Assembly: GCA_020049895.1 (NCBI GenBank)
Contig: JAGVLE010000024.1
Location: 43,549 to 107,548 of the forward strand
From: Alphaproteobacteria bacterium
GTDB lineage: Bacteria > Pseudomonadota > Alphaproteobacteria > UBA9655
DNA length: 64,000 nt
Direction: 5' to 3'
This document shows positions 54,712-64,000 of the stretch, piece after piece. The notes under the pieces are model-generated. The model had not been told where the DNA came from. It worked only from the letters and a program-made list of their open reading frames with translations, and made no database searches. Each line of letters opens with the position of its first letter. Positions within the stretch are counted from its first letter, which is position 1. The position numbers and the translations under genes were made by a program.

Positions 54712-54790
54712 TAGGGTGACAATCAGGTTCGAAGAGCTCCCTCATTATCGTACTATTTCATTAGTTCGTTTTTAAAGTAGTTTGCTATAC

Positions 54791-56515
54791 CTAAGGTTTT
54801 TGGGCGGCATTTGCGAAAGCATCCTGGACAGCGTCTACACTTAAAATCTCAGGAAGAACTATTCCATCGGGAGCTTGAGGGCCAAAAACAATATTAAAGG
54901 GGATCCCGTACCTATCATATTTTTGGAGAAATGCGCTAATAACAGGATCCTGTTTTGTCCAATCAGCTTCCATTGCGACAACCTTAGGGTGGCCTAAGAG
55001 TTGGGTAACAGCCGGATCATTTAAAACCAGTTTTTTATTCACACCACAAGTAACGCACCATCCTGCAGTCGCGTTAACAAATACTACGTTCCCTTGGCTG
55101 ACAAGAGAGGGAATGGTTTCGAGGTGGAAAGGTTGCCACACTTCTAAAGAAGTATCTTTCTTGTGGGAAAGGTTTCCGCACGCAACCCAAGAGAAGGACC
55201 AAGCGATAAGGAAAAGAGGCGTGGCCAAGAGCCAAGGTTTAAGCATAGGCCTTTTATGGTGTTTAATCCAGAAGAGTGAAATTGCTATCAAACAGAGAAG
55301 TGTGCTCCCGCCGACAGCCCACAAGGGGAGGTGGAAACTTAAAATCCAACCAATCCATACAGCCGTAATAGCAAGGATCAGTGCAAGTATTTTTTGCATC
55401 CTGATCATCCACGGTCCTGGGCGAGGGAGACGGATAAACCGAGCAGGAAGGGCTGCCACTAAAAAGTAAGGAAACGCAAAGCCTAGTCCTAAGAAGAAGA
55501 AAACGAGGAAGATATCTGAGATCGTTCGTGCCAAGGCAAAACTTAAAGCAGTGCCGACAAAGGGAGCTGAGCAAGGGGTTGCAAGAAGGGTGGCAAAGGC
55601 TCCTCCTAAAAAGTCTTTAATTCTTCCTTTTCCTTCGTGGGTAATGAGCCACGTTCCCCATCCAGAGGGAAGATCAATTTCAAACACTCCCCATAAGCTT
55701 GCAGAGAAGGCTAAAAGTACAAGGAAGACAAACAAAAGAAAGTGCGGATTTTGAAAATGAATCCCCCAGCCAAAGGCTTCTCCTGAACCTTTTAAAATCA
55801 CTGTTACCAACGCCAGAAAGAGAAAAGAGGTTATAATGCCAAGGCCTGTAATAAAAAATCCCTCTTTTACATGGACATCCAGAGTTTGTGTTGAATGCTT
55901 AATCAGAGCCATGATTTTTAAAGAGAGCACTGGCAAAACACAGGGCATAAAATTCAGGATAAGTCCTCCCAAAAAAGCGATGGCAAGAAGGGTCAGAAGA
56001 GAAAGATCGGCCTTCTTTGCTGGCGTTATTGAAAAAAGAGGGTCAGGGGCGTCCCCTGGGGTTAGAATAAGAGATAAGGTCTCTTCAACGGGAACACATA
56101 TGGCTCCGCACGCTAGGAAAGACATTTTTATAGTGAGGTGAATAGGAGTTTTTCCATCCAGAGAAGTGATATCAAGCGGGATCAGTGTTTTCCCTTCATA
56201 AACGTATGAATCTTGGTCTTGTACGCGTGCTTTATGGGCAGAAGGCCAGAGAATGTTTAATGTTTTCAGGTTAACAGATGTCTCATAGCCTATTTTTGGC
56301 TCAAATCCAGCTGCAGTTTCTCCGGGAGGAGTTGGTGCATAAGCATGCCATCCTTGGGGGATGGTTAGCAACACGCCTGCTTGAATATGGCCGTTTTTTT
56401 GTTCTCCCTTTATAAGCTGTACGGTGACAGGCGACGTGTTAAGAGCCTCTGCAGAAATAGGCAGGAAAAAGCTAGCAACGAGCCACGCCGTAAAGTATAG
56501 GAGAATATTTTTCAT
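54791..56515 (-). CDS. dsbD: Thiol:disulfide interchange protein DsbD
   Basis: N-terminal CGAICVPVEETL, central NFMPCVLPVLSLK TM domain, C-terminal NATAGWCVTCGVNKK thioredoxin domain. Confidence 0.93.
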   Translation of the reverse strand: MKNILLYFTAWLVASFFLPISAEALNTSPVTVQLIKGEQKNGHIQAGVLLTIPQGWHAYAPTPPGETAAGFEPKIGYETSVNLKTLNILWPSAHKARVQDQDSYVYEGKTLIPLDITSLDGKTPIHLTIKMSFLACGAICVPVEETLSLILTPGDAPDPLFSITPAKKADLSLLTLLAIAFLGGLILNFMPCVLPVLSLKIMALIKHSTQTLDVHVKEGFFITGLGIITSFLFLALVTVILKGSGEAFGWGIHFQNPHFLLFVFLVLLAFSASLWGVFEIDLPSGWGTWLITHEGKGRIKDFLGGAFATLLATPCSAPFVGTALSFALARTISDIFLVFFFLGLGFAFPYFLVAALPARFIRLPRPGPWMIRMQKILALILAITAVWIGWILSFHLPLWAVGGSTLLCLIAISLFWIKHHKRPMLKPWLLATPLFLIAWSFSWVACGNLSHKKDTSLEVWQPFHLETIPSLVSQGNVVFVNATAGWCVTCGVNKKLVLNDPAVTQLLGHPKVVAMEADWTKQDPVISAFLQKYDRYGIPFNIVFGPQAPDGIVLPEILSVDAVQDAFANAAQKP

Positions 56516-56659
56516 AGATAGGACCTAGTCTTATTAAAAGAGTTAAAAGCCAATATACTATAAAAAACCTAAAAGAACAAATAGTGGAGTGAATCTTTGC
56601 GCGCAATGGGATCGACATAAATGACTCCTTGAAGGTGACGTTCTCTTTCCCAGGGGTGG

Positions 56660-56740
56660 AAACATAACTGTGGTCACGTCTAAGTAAGCCTGAATGCCAT
56701 CCGTTCCCTCATAATGCTACATCCCGTCGAGCGGAAGGAT
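56660..56740 (-). pseudogene. Possible acyl-CoA dehydrogenase relic
   Basis: Minus strand encodes ...SARRDVAL in one frame and YEGTDGIQAYLDVTT in another, together resembling the conserved (R)DxRIxxIYEGTNGIQALDL segment of acyl-CoA dehydrogenases. Confidence 0.4.
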
Positions 56741-56753
56741 TCCCAAGTCTGGG

Positions 56754-56948
56754 TTACTTGTTGCAGCAACAGATCGCACCTATCAAACGACCTACCTGCC
56801 CGCAACCCATGGAGCCAGTACTCGTGTTATTCCCCGTCTTCCCTCCACACTGGATCTGATTGCTCGCGCAATGACTCTGGAAGCTGCATCCCTGAATTTG
56901 AGTTGTAGAGGTCGAGGTGGCACAGGCTGCGGAGGCCGCTCCCTGCAT
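56754..56948 (-). CDS. Small Cys-rich hypothetical protein, possibly secreted
   Basis: Frame reads KTLQTLLISACLWQGMQGAASA-ACATSTSTTQIQGCSFQSHCASNQIQCGGKTGNNTSTGSMGCGQVGRLIGAICCCNK; signal-peptide-like region lies upstream of the first ATG and no canonical start precedes it. Confidence 0.4.
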   Translation of the reverse strand: MQGAASAACATSTSTTQIQGCSFQSHCASNQIQCGGKTGNNTSTGSMGCGQVGRLIGAICCCNK

Positions 56949-57170
56949 TCCTTGCCAGAGGCAAGCACTTATTAATAATGTTTGAAGAGTTTTTTATTAT
57001 TTTTTTCCATTTTTATTTTGTTTTAGATTGTTTTATATAATAATATTGTTAATATCTCATAAAAATAAGTTTGCATTTCATCAGAAGCTTCTGAACAAGG
57101 GGGTTGTCTGAAATGAATAAGAAAACACCTTTTGCAGAGACTGCTTAATCAAGATGCAGGAAAGGGGAGG

Positions 57171-58205
57171 TTAATGTGCCCTGAGAGGGAGAGAGGAAAG
57201 GGGCCGGGAGGATGAGGCTTCAAGATCATGGAATAATTCATTCAATGTGCTGTAGTTAGCCTTTATAAGTTTTGTTTTTTTACGATGCTTACGGTGTTTC
57301 TTTAAAGTAGGCTTTTTAGGCGGTTTTTGCGTTGAAAGTGTGTGCGCATGAATGAGCCCTCTGATGGAAGGACGACTCTTTCCTGGATTCCCCTGAATTT
57401 TTGTATAAGCAGCTTCCAAAAGGTTAGTCATTTTCTTGTCGCGTGCGTGCCTTGTTTCGCCTCCCAACACGACGGCAATAATTCGATGATTATTTCTGAC
57501 GATAGATGCGGCCAGATTAAATCCTGAGGCACAGGTAAAGCCTGTTTTTATACCGTCTACTCCCTTTATCTTGCCCAAGAGATGATTATGATTCCGGTGG
57601 ACGGTCTTTCCATAGCGAAATTCTTTTGTGCTAAAAAATTTAAAATACTCTGGGAAATGCTTGTAGAGAGCTCGAGAGAGGGTGGCCATGTCGCGTGCTG
57701 TTGTTATTTGACGCTTGTTTGGCAGACCTGATGCATTTTTAAACACCGTATTTTTCATTCCCAGCTTGTGAGCCTGGTTTGTCATGTGGACAGCAAAAAT
57801 CTTTTCGGAGCCTTTTCCTAAAGCTTCAGCAAGAACAACTGTCGCGTCATTAGCAGATTTCGTAACCATGCCTAGAATCGCCTGACGAACTGTGAGGGTT
57901 CCTCCCTTTTTTAGCCATAATTTAGAAGGTTGTTGAAGAGTCGCGTGATGGGAAATGGAGAGGTTTTGGTTCATCGTTAACTTACCTTCCCGCAAGGCTT
58001 TGAAGGTAAGATAAAGGGTCATCATTTTGGTAAGAGAAGCGGGGGGGATAGGATGGTCAGGGTCAGAGGCTGTGTAAACTTTTCCTGTCTCAGCACAAAC
58101 AACAATGAAGGAAGTCTTGCGAGCCCAGGCTTGGGCAGGAAAGATGACACTGCATGCCATCCAGATATATAAGCTCATGAGCACAAGCTTTTTATATGCT
58201 CTCAT
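57171..58205 (-). CDS. D-alanyl-D-alanine carboxypeptidase (second paralogue)
   Basis: PPASLTKMMTLYLTFKAL (SxxK), KSANDAT (SxN), GIKTGFTCASGFN (KTG); basic C-terminal tail. Confidence 0.94.
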   Translation of the reverse strand: MRAYKKLVLMSLYIWMACSVIFPAQAWARKTSFIVVCAETGKVYTASDPDHPIPPASLTKMMTLYLTFKALREGKLTMNQNLSISHHATLQQPSKLWLKKGGTLTVRQAILGMVTKSANDATVVLAEALGKGSEKIFAVHMTNQAHKLGMKNTVFKNASGLPNKRQITTARDMATLSRALYKHFPEYFKFFSTKEFRYGKTVHRNHNHLLGKIKGVDGIKTGFTCASGFNLAASIVRNNHRIIAVVLGGETRHARDKKMTNLLEAAYTKIQGNPGKSRPSIRGLIHAHTLSTQKPPKKPTLKKHRKHRKKTKLIKANYSTLNELFHDLEASSSRPLSSLPLRAH

Positions 58206-58323
58206 CCTTAACTCATTAAAATTTTATGATAACTCTCTATATAACACACGGCTTTTGCGTTTTTGTCTAGACAAAAGTTAAGCTTTCTCTATATTTTTCT
58301 AAAAGCTTTCAAAAGGTACGCGC

Positions 58324-59250
58324 ATGATCATTGTTTTTGGCTCCCTCAATGTTGATATGGTTATGAAAATTGAGACCATGCCTCATCCAGGAGACACCGT
58401 TTTGTGCCCTAATTATCGTCTTGTCCCCGGGGGAAAAGGCGCGAATCAGGCTCTTGCTGCGGCTAAGGCTGGTGCCCCTGTAAAACTCTTTGGAAAAGTA
58501 GGACAAGACGACTTTGGAAATGTTGTTTTGGGAGCTCTCAAAACGTCTTCCATTGATTTACAAGGGGTTGACTCAATTTCTGAGGCCTCTACAGGCTGTG
58601 CCATGGTATGCGTGGATAAAGCAGGGGAAAATATGATTGTGGTTGCTAGCGGCGCAAATTTGAAAGCACAAGAAGCTGACATTCCCAATTCTCTTTTCTC
58701 AAAGGAAACAATTCTTCTTCTGCAAATGGAAACCACAGCCGAGGAGAACTGGAAGCTTATTCAGCGGGCCAAGAAGCAGGGAGCTCGTGTTCTCTTGAAT
58801 CTCGCTCCAGCCCATCCTATCCCTGAAGATAGTCTTTGTAGCCTTGATATCTTAATTCTCAACCAGAATGAGGCGGCCCTTTTGGCGCTTCACCTTGGGT
58901 TTGACGTGATTTCTCCCACAGCTGCTGCACGACGGATTGCGGCAACTTATGGAATTATTTGTATCGTTACTTTAGGGAAAGAGGGTGCTATTGCCTGTTG
59001 TTCCGAGGGAACGTGGGTTGTGAAAGCTATGGAGATTGACCCCATTGATACCACTGCTGCAGGGGATGCTTTTGTTGGTGTTTTGGCAGCAAGCCTTGAT
59101 GCGGGTCTTACGCTTCCTCTTGCTTTGCAACGCGCTTCTGTAGCAAGTGGATTGACGTGTCTTCAGGCCGGTGCTCAATCCAGCCTTCCCTCAAACCTTC
59201 AAATCGATGCTAACCTTAAAAAGATTCCTCTGCCGCGGCTGATGGTGTAA
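58324..59250 (+). CDS. rbsK: Ribokinase (PfkB family)
   Basis: VFGSLNVDMVMKIETMPHPGDTV, PGGKGANQALAAAKAGA, DTTAAGDAFVGVLAA. Confidence 0.93.
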   Translation: MIIVFGSLNVDMVMKIETMPHPGDTVLCPNYRLVPGGKGANQALAAAKAGAPVKLFGKVGQDDFGNVVLGALKTSSIDLQGVDSISEASTGCAMVCVDKAGENMIVVASGANLKAQEADIPNSLFSKETILLLQMETTAEENWKLIQRAKKQGARVLLNLAPAHPIPEDSLCSLDILILNQNEAALLALHLGFDVISPTAAARRIAATYGIICIVTLGKEGAIACCSEGTWVVKAMEIDPIDTTAAGDAFVGVLAASLDAGLTLPLALQRASVASGLTCLQAGAQSSLPSNLQIDANLKKIPLPRLMV

Positions 59251-59293
59251 AAGTTTAAAAATAAATATTTTTTTGAAACAAAAGGAGTTCTCA

Positions 59294-60073
59294 ATGGCTT
59301 TATGGGAATCTATCTATCGGTTGGCTGGCTGGTGGATTATTAATGTGGATATGTTATTCCTCGTTTTTCTTTTGGGAGCAGGGCTTCTCTTCGCTCTTAA
59401 AAAAAAGAAATGTGGGAAACGCTTGCTTATTCTAAGTTGTAGTGGATTTGCCTTTTTCGGAATTATCCCCGTGGGTCTATGGACTTTAGAACACCTCGAA
59501 AATCGTTTTCCTAAGGTTGAAACCATTCCTGCAGATGTTAAAGGAATTATCTTGCTAGGAGGAACCTTTGATCTGTGGACAATGTCTGCGCGCAAAGAAC
59601 CAGCCTATAATTTGACTGTGGGAAAGTTGATTCGCTTTGTAGAGTTGGCGCGCCGGTATCCTCAGCTGCAGCTTGTCTTTACGGGAACCAAGATTGAGGC
59701 AGAAACCACAAAGAAAGAACTTTTAGTGTTGGGCATTAATCCAGACAGAGTTATTTTTGAAGCCAATGCTTTAGATACGAAAACAAACGCATCAAATACG
59801 GCGACGCTTATTCAGCCGCGGCCAGAAGAAAAATGGATGTTGCTGACCTCTGTTTATCATCTGCCTCGTTCCGTTGGTCTTTTCCGCAAGGCGGGCTTCA
59901 ATGTTATTCCTTTTCCAACGGATTATCATACGCCTGGGAAATATGAGCCGCTTTTTTGTATAGGATTGAAGCTTAATCTGGATGCGTGGCACGCAGGTTC
60001 TCGAGAGTGGTTGGGAATGGTAGCAAATTACCTTGCTGGTCGTTCGAGTGAGGTCTTTCCAGGTCCGCAATAA
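59294..60073 (+). CDS. YdcF/ElyC-like DUF218 family protein
   Basis: GIILLGGTFD, FTGTKIEAETTKKELLVLGI, LLTSVYHLPRSVGLFRKAGF, PFPTDYHT; start MALWESIYRL preferred. Confidence 0.88.
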   Translation: MALWESIYRLAGWWIINVDMLFLVFLLGAGLLFALKKKKCGKRLLILSCSGFAFFGIIPVGLWTLEHLENRFPKVETIPADVKGIILLGGTFDLWTMSARKEPAYNLTVGKLIRFVELARRYPQLQLVFTGTKIEAETTKKELLVLGINPDRVIFEANALDTKTNASNTATLIQPRPEEKWMLLTSVYHLPRSVGLFRKAGFNVIPFPTDYHTPGKYEPLFCIGLKLNLDAWHAGSREWLGMVANYLAGRSSEVFPGPQ

Positions 60074-60090
60074 GTTGATATAACCCCTTC

Positions 60091-61893
60091 ATGACTGATT
60101 TTTCACTCATTCGCAATTTTTCTATTATTGCTCATATTGACCATGGGAAATCCACCCTGGCTGATCGTTTGATTCAGCGTTGTGGAGGGCTTTCAGACCG
60201 AGAGCTTAAGGAACAAGTCCTTGATACTATGGATATAGAACGGGAGCGAGGAATCACCATCAAGGCTCAAACCGTACGGTTGAAGTATACAGCTAAAAAT
60301 GGTCTCATCTATCAGCTTAACCTTATGGACACCCCTGGTCACGTAGACTTTGCTTATGAGGTGAGCCGCTGCCTAGCCGCTTGTGAAGGATCGCTTCTTG
60401 TGGTGGATGCAAGCCAAGGGGTAGAAGCTCAAACCTTAGCGAATGTTTACCAAGCTATTGATAACAATCATGAAATTATTCCTGTCTTGAATAAAATTGA
60501 TTTGCCAGCGGCTGATCCAGATCGGGTGAAAGAGCAAATCGAAGACGTTATTGGCTTGGATGCTAGTGATGCTATTGAAATTTCAGCAAAAACAGGCATT
60601 GGAATAGATGAAGTATTGGAAGCCGTTGTCCACCGTCTTCCCTCACCTAAAGGAGATGCTTCTGCTCCCTTGAAGGCTTTGTTAATTGATAGTTGGTATG
60701 ATGTCTATTTAGGCGTGATCATTCTCGTTCGTATTGTTGATGGGGTCCTTAAGCCTGGGATGAAGATTAAAATGATGTCTACAGGGGGAGGGTATATCGT
60801 TGATCAAGTCGGTGTTTTTACCCCCAAAAGAGAAACACTTGCTTCCTTAAATCCGGGAGAAGTAGGTTTTTTTACAGCTGGCATCAAGGCTGTGGCGGAT
60901 TGTAATGTGGGGGATACGGTTACAGAAGAAAAACGCATGGCAGCGGCGCCCCTTCCTGGCTTTAAGCCGAGCGTTCCTGTTGTTTTTTGCGGCCTTTTCC
61001 CAACAGACGCGGCGGAGTTTGATGTTCTCAAAGAAAGTTTGGGAAAATTACGCTTGAATGATGCAAGCTTTATGTTTGAGCCTGAATCTTCTGCAGCTCT
61101 TGGATTTGGGTTTCGTTGCGGATTTCTAGGCCTTCTTCACCTTGAAATTATTCAAGAGCGTTTGGAACGTGAATTTAATTTAGATCTCGTGACGACAGCG
61201 CCCAGCGTTGTTTATAAAATTCATATGACCAATGGAAGTGTGATAGAGCTTCATAATCCTGCGGATATGCCAGATGTTGTCAGGATTGATCGCATAGAAG
61301 AGCCCTGGATTAAAGCCACAATTCTTGTTCCTGATACCTATTTAGGGTCTATTCTTACGTTGTGTACAGAAAGACGGGGCGTTCAGGTGGATTTAACATA
61401 TGTCGGAAATCGGGCAATGGCTGTTTATCGCCTTCCTTTAAATGAAGTTGTCTTTGATTTTTATGATCGCCTTAAATCCGTTAGTCGTGGGTATGCAAGC
61501 TTTGATTATCATATTGATGGATATGAAGATGGCCAGCTTGTTAAGCTGTCTATTCTTGTGAATGCAGACCCAGTAGATGCGCTTTCAATGATTGTCCACC
61601 GTGCTCATGCAGAATCCCGCGGCCGCGCTTTGTGCAGCAAGCTCAAAGAGTTAATCCCTCGACAGCTCTTTAAAATTGCGATTCAAGCGGCCATTGGAGG
61701 GAAAGTTGTTGCACGAGAAACGGTTTCAGCTCTTCGCAAGGATGTTACAGCAAAGTGCTATGGCGGTGATATTACCCGTAAGCGCAAGCTTTTAGAAAAA
61801 CAAAAAGAAGGGAAAAAACGTATGCGTCAAATCGGAAACGTTGAAATTCCCCAGTCCGCTTTTCTTGCTGCCTTGAAAATGCATGAGGATTAA
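60091..61893 (+). CDS. lepA: Elongation factor 4
   Basis: [39 protein letters not shown]-terminal AFLAALKM. Confidence 0.98.
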   Translation: MTDFSLIRNFSIIAHIDHGKSTLADRLIQRCGGLSDRELKEQVLDTMDIERERGITIKAQTVRLKYTAKNGLIYQLNLMDTPGHVDFAYEVSRCLAACEGSLLVVDASQGVEAQTLANVYQAIDNNHEIIPVLNKIDLPAADPDRVKEQIEDVIGLDASDAIEISAKTGIGIDEVLEAVVHRLPSPKGDASAPLKALLIDSWYDVYLGVIILVRIVDGVLKPGMKIKMMSTGGGYIVDQVGVFTPKRETLASLNPGEVGFFTAGIKAVADCNVGDTVTEEKRMAAAPLPGFKPSVPVVFCGLFPTDAAEFDVLKESLGKLRLNDASFMFEPESSAALGFGFRCGFLGLLHLEIIQERLEREFNLDLVTTAPSVVYKIHMTNGSVIELHNPADMPDVVRIDRIEEPWIKATILVPDTYLGSILTLCTERRGVQVDLTYVGNRAMAVYRLPLNEVVFDFYDRLKSVSRGYASFDYHIDGYEDGQLVKLSILVNADPVDALSMIVHRAHAESRGRALCSKLKELIPRQLFKIAIQAAIGGKVVARETVSALRKDVTAKCYGGDITRKRKLLEKQKEGKKRMRQIGNVEIPQSAFLAALKMHED

Positions 61894-61994
61894 AAATTTT
61901 CAAAAGTCTGTGTTAAGATAGTGAATACGATTTTTCGGTAGAACTGGTTTACTCTCCCATTGCTGTAGGACTTTAAAAGCGATATAAGCACAAC

Positions 61995-62816
61995 ATGAAC
62001 ATAATAATGCCGCATCAATTAATAAAGTTTACAGGGGTTCTTATTCTTCTCTTGGGTGTTGTTGCGTGTACAGAAAGCGAAGCACCTTATGTGGAAAAGC
62101 CGGCTACTGATCTTTATATGACGGGGTATCAAGACCTTGTTAAAGGTGAGTATAAGGAAGCAGCAGAGGCCTTTGACGAAGTAGAACGCCAACATCCTTA
62201 TTCTGAATGGGCGAGCAAGGGTCAGCTTATGGGGGCTTACGCACACTATCTGAAGGGAGAGTTTGAGAAAGCTATTGGAACCCTTGATGCGTTTATTCAG
62301 CTTCATCCCGGATATCCGCACATTGACTATGCCTATTATTTAAGAGCCTTGTGTTACTACGATCAAATCTTAGGGATTGAGCGCGACCAAAAATACACCC
62401 ATGAAGCGCTGAAGGCCCTTGAAACAGTTGCTAAAAAATTTCCTGGCACAAAATATGCTCGCGATGCTCAGCTTAAAATGGATTTGGTGTATGATCACCT
62501 TGCAGGCAAGGAATTGCAAGTTGGGCGCTATTATATGCGTCATCAATATTATCTTGCAGCTATTAATAGATTCCAAACAGTTGTTGATATTTATCAAAGA
62601 ACGACTCACATCCCCGAAGCTCTTCATCGACTTATTGAATGCTACTCGGCTTTGGGACTTACAAAAGAAGCCCATACGGTGGCTGCAGTTTTGGGACACA
62701 ACTTTCCAGGAAGTGAATGGTATGCGGATAGCTACTTGCTAGTTGAGGGAAAGGATTTGCGTCCGGTTATCACTAAAACCAAAGAGGGTACCTGGAGCCA
62801 ACGCCTAGGTTTCTAA
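61995..62816 (+). CDS. bamD: Outer membrane assembly lipoprotein BamD
   Basis: Lipobox GVVAC; TPR pattern YQDLVKGEYKEAAEAFDEVERQHPYSEWASKGQLMGAYAHYL. Confidence 0.95.
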   Translation: MNIIMPHQLIKFTGVLILLLGVVACTESEAPYVEKPATDLYMTGYQDLVKGEYKEAAEAFDEVERQHPYSEWASKGQLMGAYAHYLKGEFEKAIGTLDAFIQLHPGYPHIDYAYYLRALCYYDQILGIERDQKYTHEALKALETVAKKFPGTKYARDAQLKMDLVYDHLAGKELQVGRYYMRHQYYLAAINRFQTVVDIYQRTTHIPEALHRLIECYSALGLTKEAHTVAAVLGHNFPGSEWYADSYLLVEGKDLRPVITKTKEGTWSQRLGF

Positions 62817-62827
62817 AGGGAGGGCTC

Positions 62828-63559
62828 ATGTGGCCTGACGTCATAAAATTACGTAACTTTTATTCAAGTCGCTTGGGACACATCGCACGGCGTATGATTC
62901 GTCGAAGAATTCGAGAGTTTTGGCCTGACATAAAAGGAAAAACCGTTATGGCGCTCGGTTATTCAACCCCTTATTTAAGATATTATCGTGAAGAATCTCA
63001 TCATCTTGTAGCCTTTATGCCTGCTGAACAGGGCGCTCTTTCGTGGTCAAAGAAAAATCCAAATATTGCTGTTCTGACCGAGGAAACACAACTTCCCCTT
63101 CCCGACAAATCAATTGATCTTGCTTTGGTTATTCATAGCCTTGAATTTACGTCTTATCCACGAGAAATGATTCGTGAGATTTGGCGTGTTCTGAAAGATG
63201 GAGGTCGTTTGTTACTTGTTGTTCCCAATCGATCGGGATTGTGGGCTCGGGTGGATAAAACACCCTTTGGGCAAGGCCAGACCTATAGCTTGCCTCAGCT
63301 GGCTCAATTTATGAAAGAAAACAATTTTACTCCCCTACATAGCGAGTATGCTCTGTATATTCCGCCCTTTCGTTCCAGTCTCCTGTTGAGTATGGTGCGT
63401 GCTTGGGAAAAAATAGGACATAGGTGGTTCCAAAGCTTCTCTGGTGTTCTCTTTCTTGAAGTTTCCAAGCAAGTTTACGCAGGTGAAGCCCTTGAAGCAG
63501 CCGTCTGGGAAGACAAATTACAACTTGTTAAAAAGCTTGTGTTTCCTTTGAAAAATTAA
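62828..63559 (+). CDS. Class I SAM-dependent methyltransferase-like protein
   Basis: VMALGYSTPYLRYY, LPLPDKSIDLALVIHSLEF, EIWRVLKDGGRLLLVVPNRSGLWAR. Confidence 0.88.
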   Translation: MWPDVIKLRNFYSSRLGHIARRMIRRRIREFWPDIKGKTVMALGYSTPYLRYYREESHHLVAFMPAEQGALSWSKKNPNIAVLTEETQLPLPDKSIDLALVIHSLEFTSYPREMIREIWRVLKDGGRLLLVVPNRSGLWARVDKTPFGQGQTYSLPQLAQFMKENNFTPLHSEYALYIPPFRSSLLLSMVRAWEKIGHRWFQSFSGVLFLEVSKQVYAGEALEAAVWEDKLQLVKKLVFPLKN

Positions 63560-63591
63560 AAAAAGAAGAAGCTTTGTTCTAGAGAACAGCG

Positions 63592-63792
63592 TTAGTTGCA
63601 CACTTCCTCTGGTGGGAGGGTACAGGGGGGACAAGGGTGGAGCTTAAAGTAAGATTCCTCAGATCCACAGACGCATTCAGCGCATGCACAAGAGTCGCAT
63701 GTACAAAAAGGGCTAGGAAGCGGCGGAGATGTTTCACACCCTGCGAGAAAGAAGGTGGAGGTAAGGAATATAACGGCTGCACGTATTTTCAT
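63592..63792 (-). CDS. Cys-rich lipoprotein, metallothionein-like
   Basis: MKIRAAVIFLTSTFFLAGC lipobox then ETSPPLPSPFCTCDSCACAECVCGSEESYFKLHPCPPCTLPPEEVCN (10 Cys after the lipobox Cys); AGGAAAAAA RBS-like upstream. Confidence 0.7.
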   Translation of the reverse strand: MKIRAAVIFLTSTFFLAGCETSPPLPSPFCTCDSCACAECVCGSEESYFKLHPCPPCTLPPEEVCN

Positions 63793-63927
63793 TTTTTTCC
63801 TTTATTGTTTTTTCTTTATAAGAACTAATTTCTAATATACTCCGTATAAGAAAGCGCCGCAATGAGAGAAAAAAACATAAGGCTTAAGTTGTTTTTGAAA
63901 TAATATAGCCTGATCTATATAAAGCGA

Positions 63928-63999
63928 TCATATTGATTGGAAGAGTTGATCGATAGAACAATTGGTTTTTCGTCTATAGGATTTAGCCTGAGCCCATTT
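63928..63999 (-). CDS. Partial ORF running off the window end
   Basis: Minus frame KWAQAKSYRRKTNCSIDQLFQSI*; could be a C-terminus, possibly a transposase, but too short to assign. Confidence 0.2.
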   Translation of the reverse strand, partial: KWAQAKSYRRKTNCSIDQLFQSI

Positions 64000-64000
64000 G

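Overview
The window is a gene-dense, roughly 43% GC (estimated by eye) bacterial chromosome segment. Protein families and gene neighbourhoods (BamF/DUF3035 lipoprotein, MucR, CarD, HflKC-DegP, trxB-lysR, NDUFAF5-like methyltransferase) point to an alphaproteobacterium. Reduced and shuffled operons plus many small secreted proteins suggest a host-associated lineage of the Holosporales/Paracaedibacter type, but this assignment is inference. Most of the window is housekeeping: degP-hflC-hflK, pyk, lspA-ileS, hppA, mrp, gltX-cysS-nadK, trxB, pdhC, tmk, two dacA-like genes, rlpA, atpD-atpC, rpsM-rpsK-rpoA-rplQ, carD, nfuA, mnmA, gatB-sco1, sucCD, dsbD, lepA, bamD. No CRISPR array, rRNA or tRNA was recognised. 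The items most worth a second look are: (1) a sucD fragment about 90% identical to the neighbouring sucD, flanking an AT-rich acyltransferase cassette; (2) an RluC-type pseudouridine synthase split by a +1 frameshift exactly at an A7 run; (3) an NDUFAF5/BioC-like methyltransferase that lacks the SAM-binding motif I segment; (4) a higBA toxin-antitoxin locus whose promoter spacer is filled by a palindrome; (5) a tandem pair of lineage-specific secreted proteins with a near-identical C-terminal segment; (6) several small secreted or cysteine-rich proteins, including a metallothionein-like lipoprotein; (7) a 57-aa basic ORF with a possible histone-fold-like pattern; (8) an apparent acyl-CoA dehydrogenase relic.
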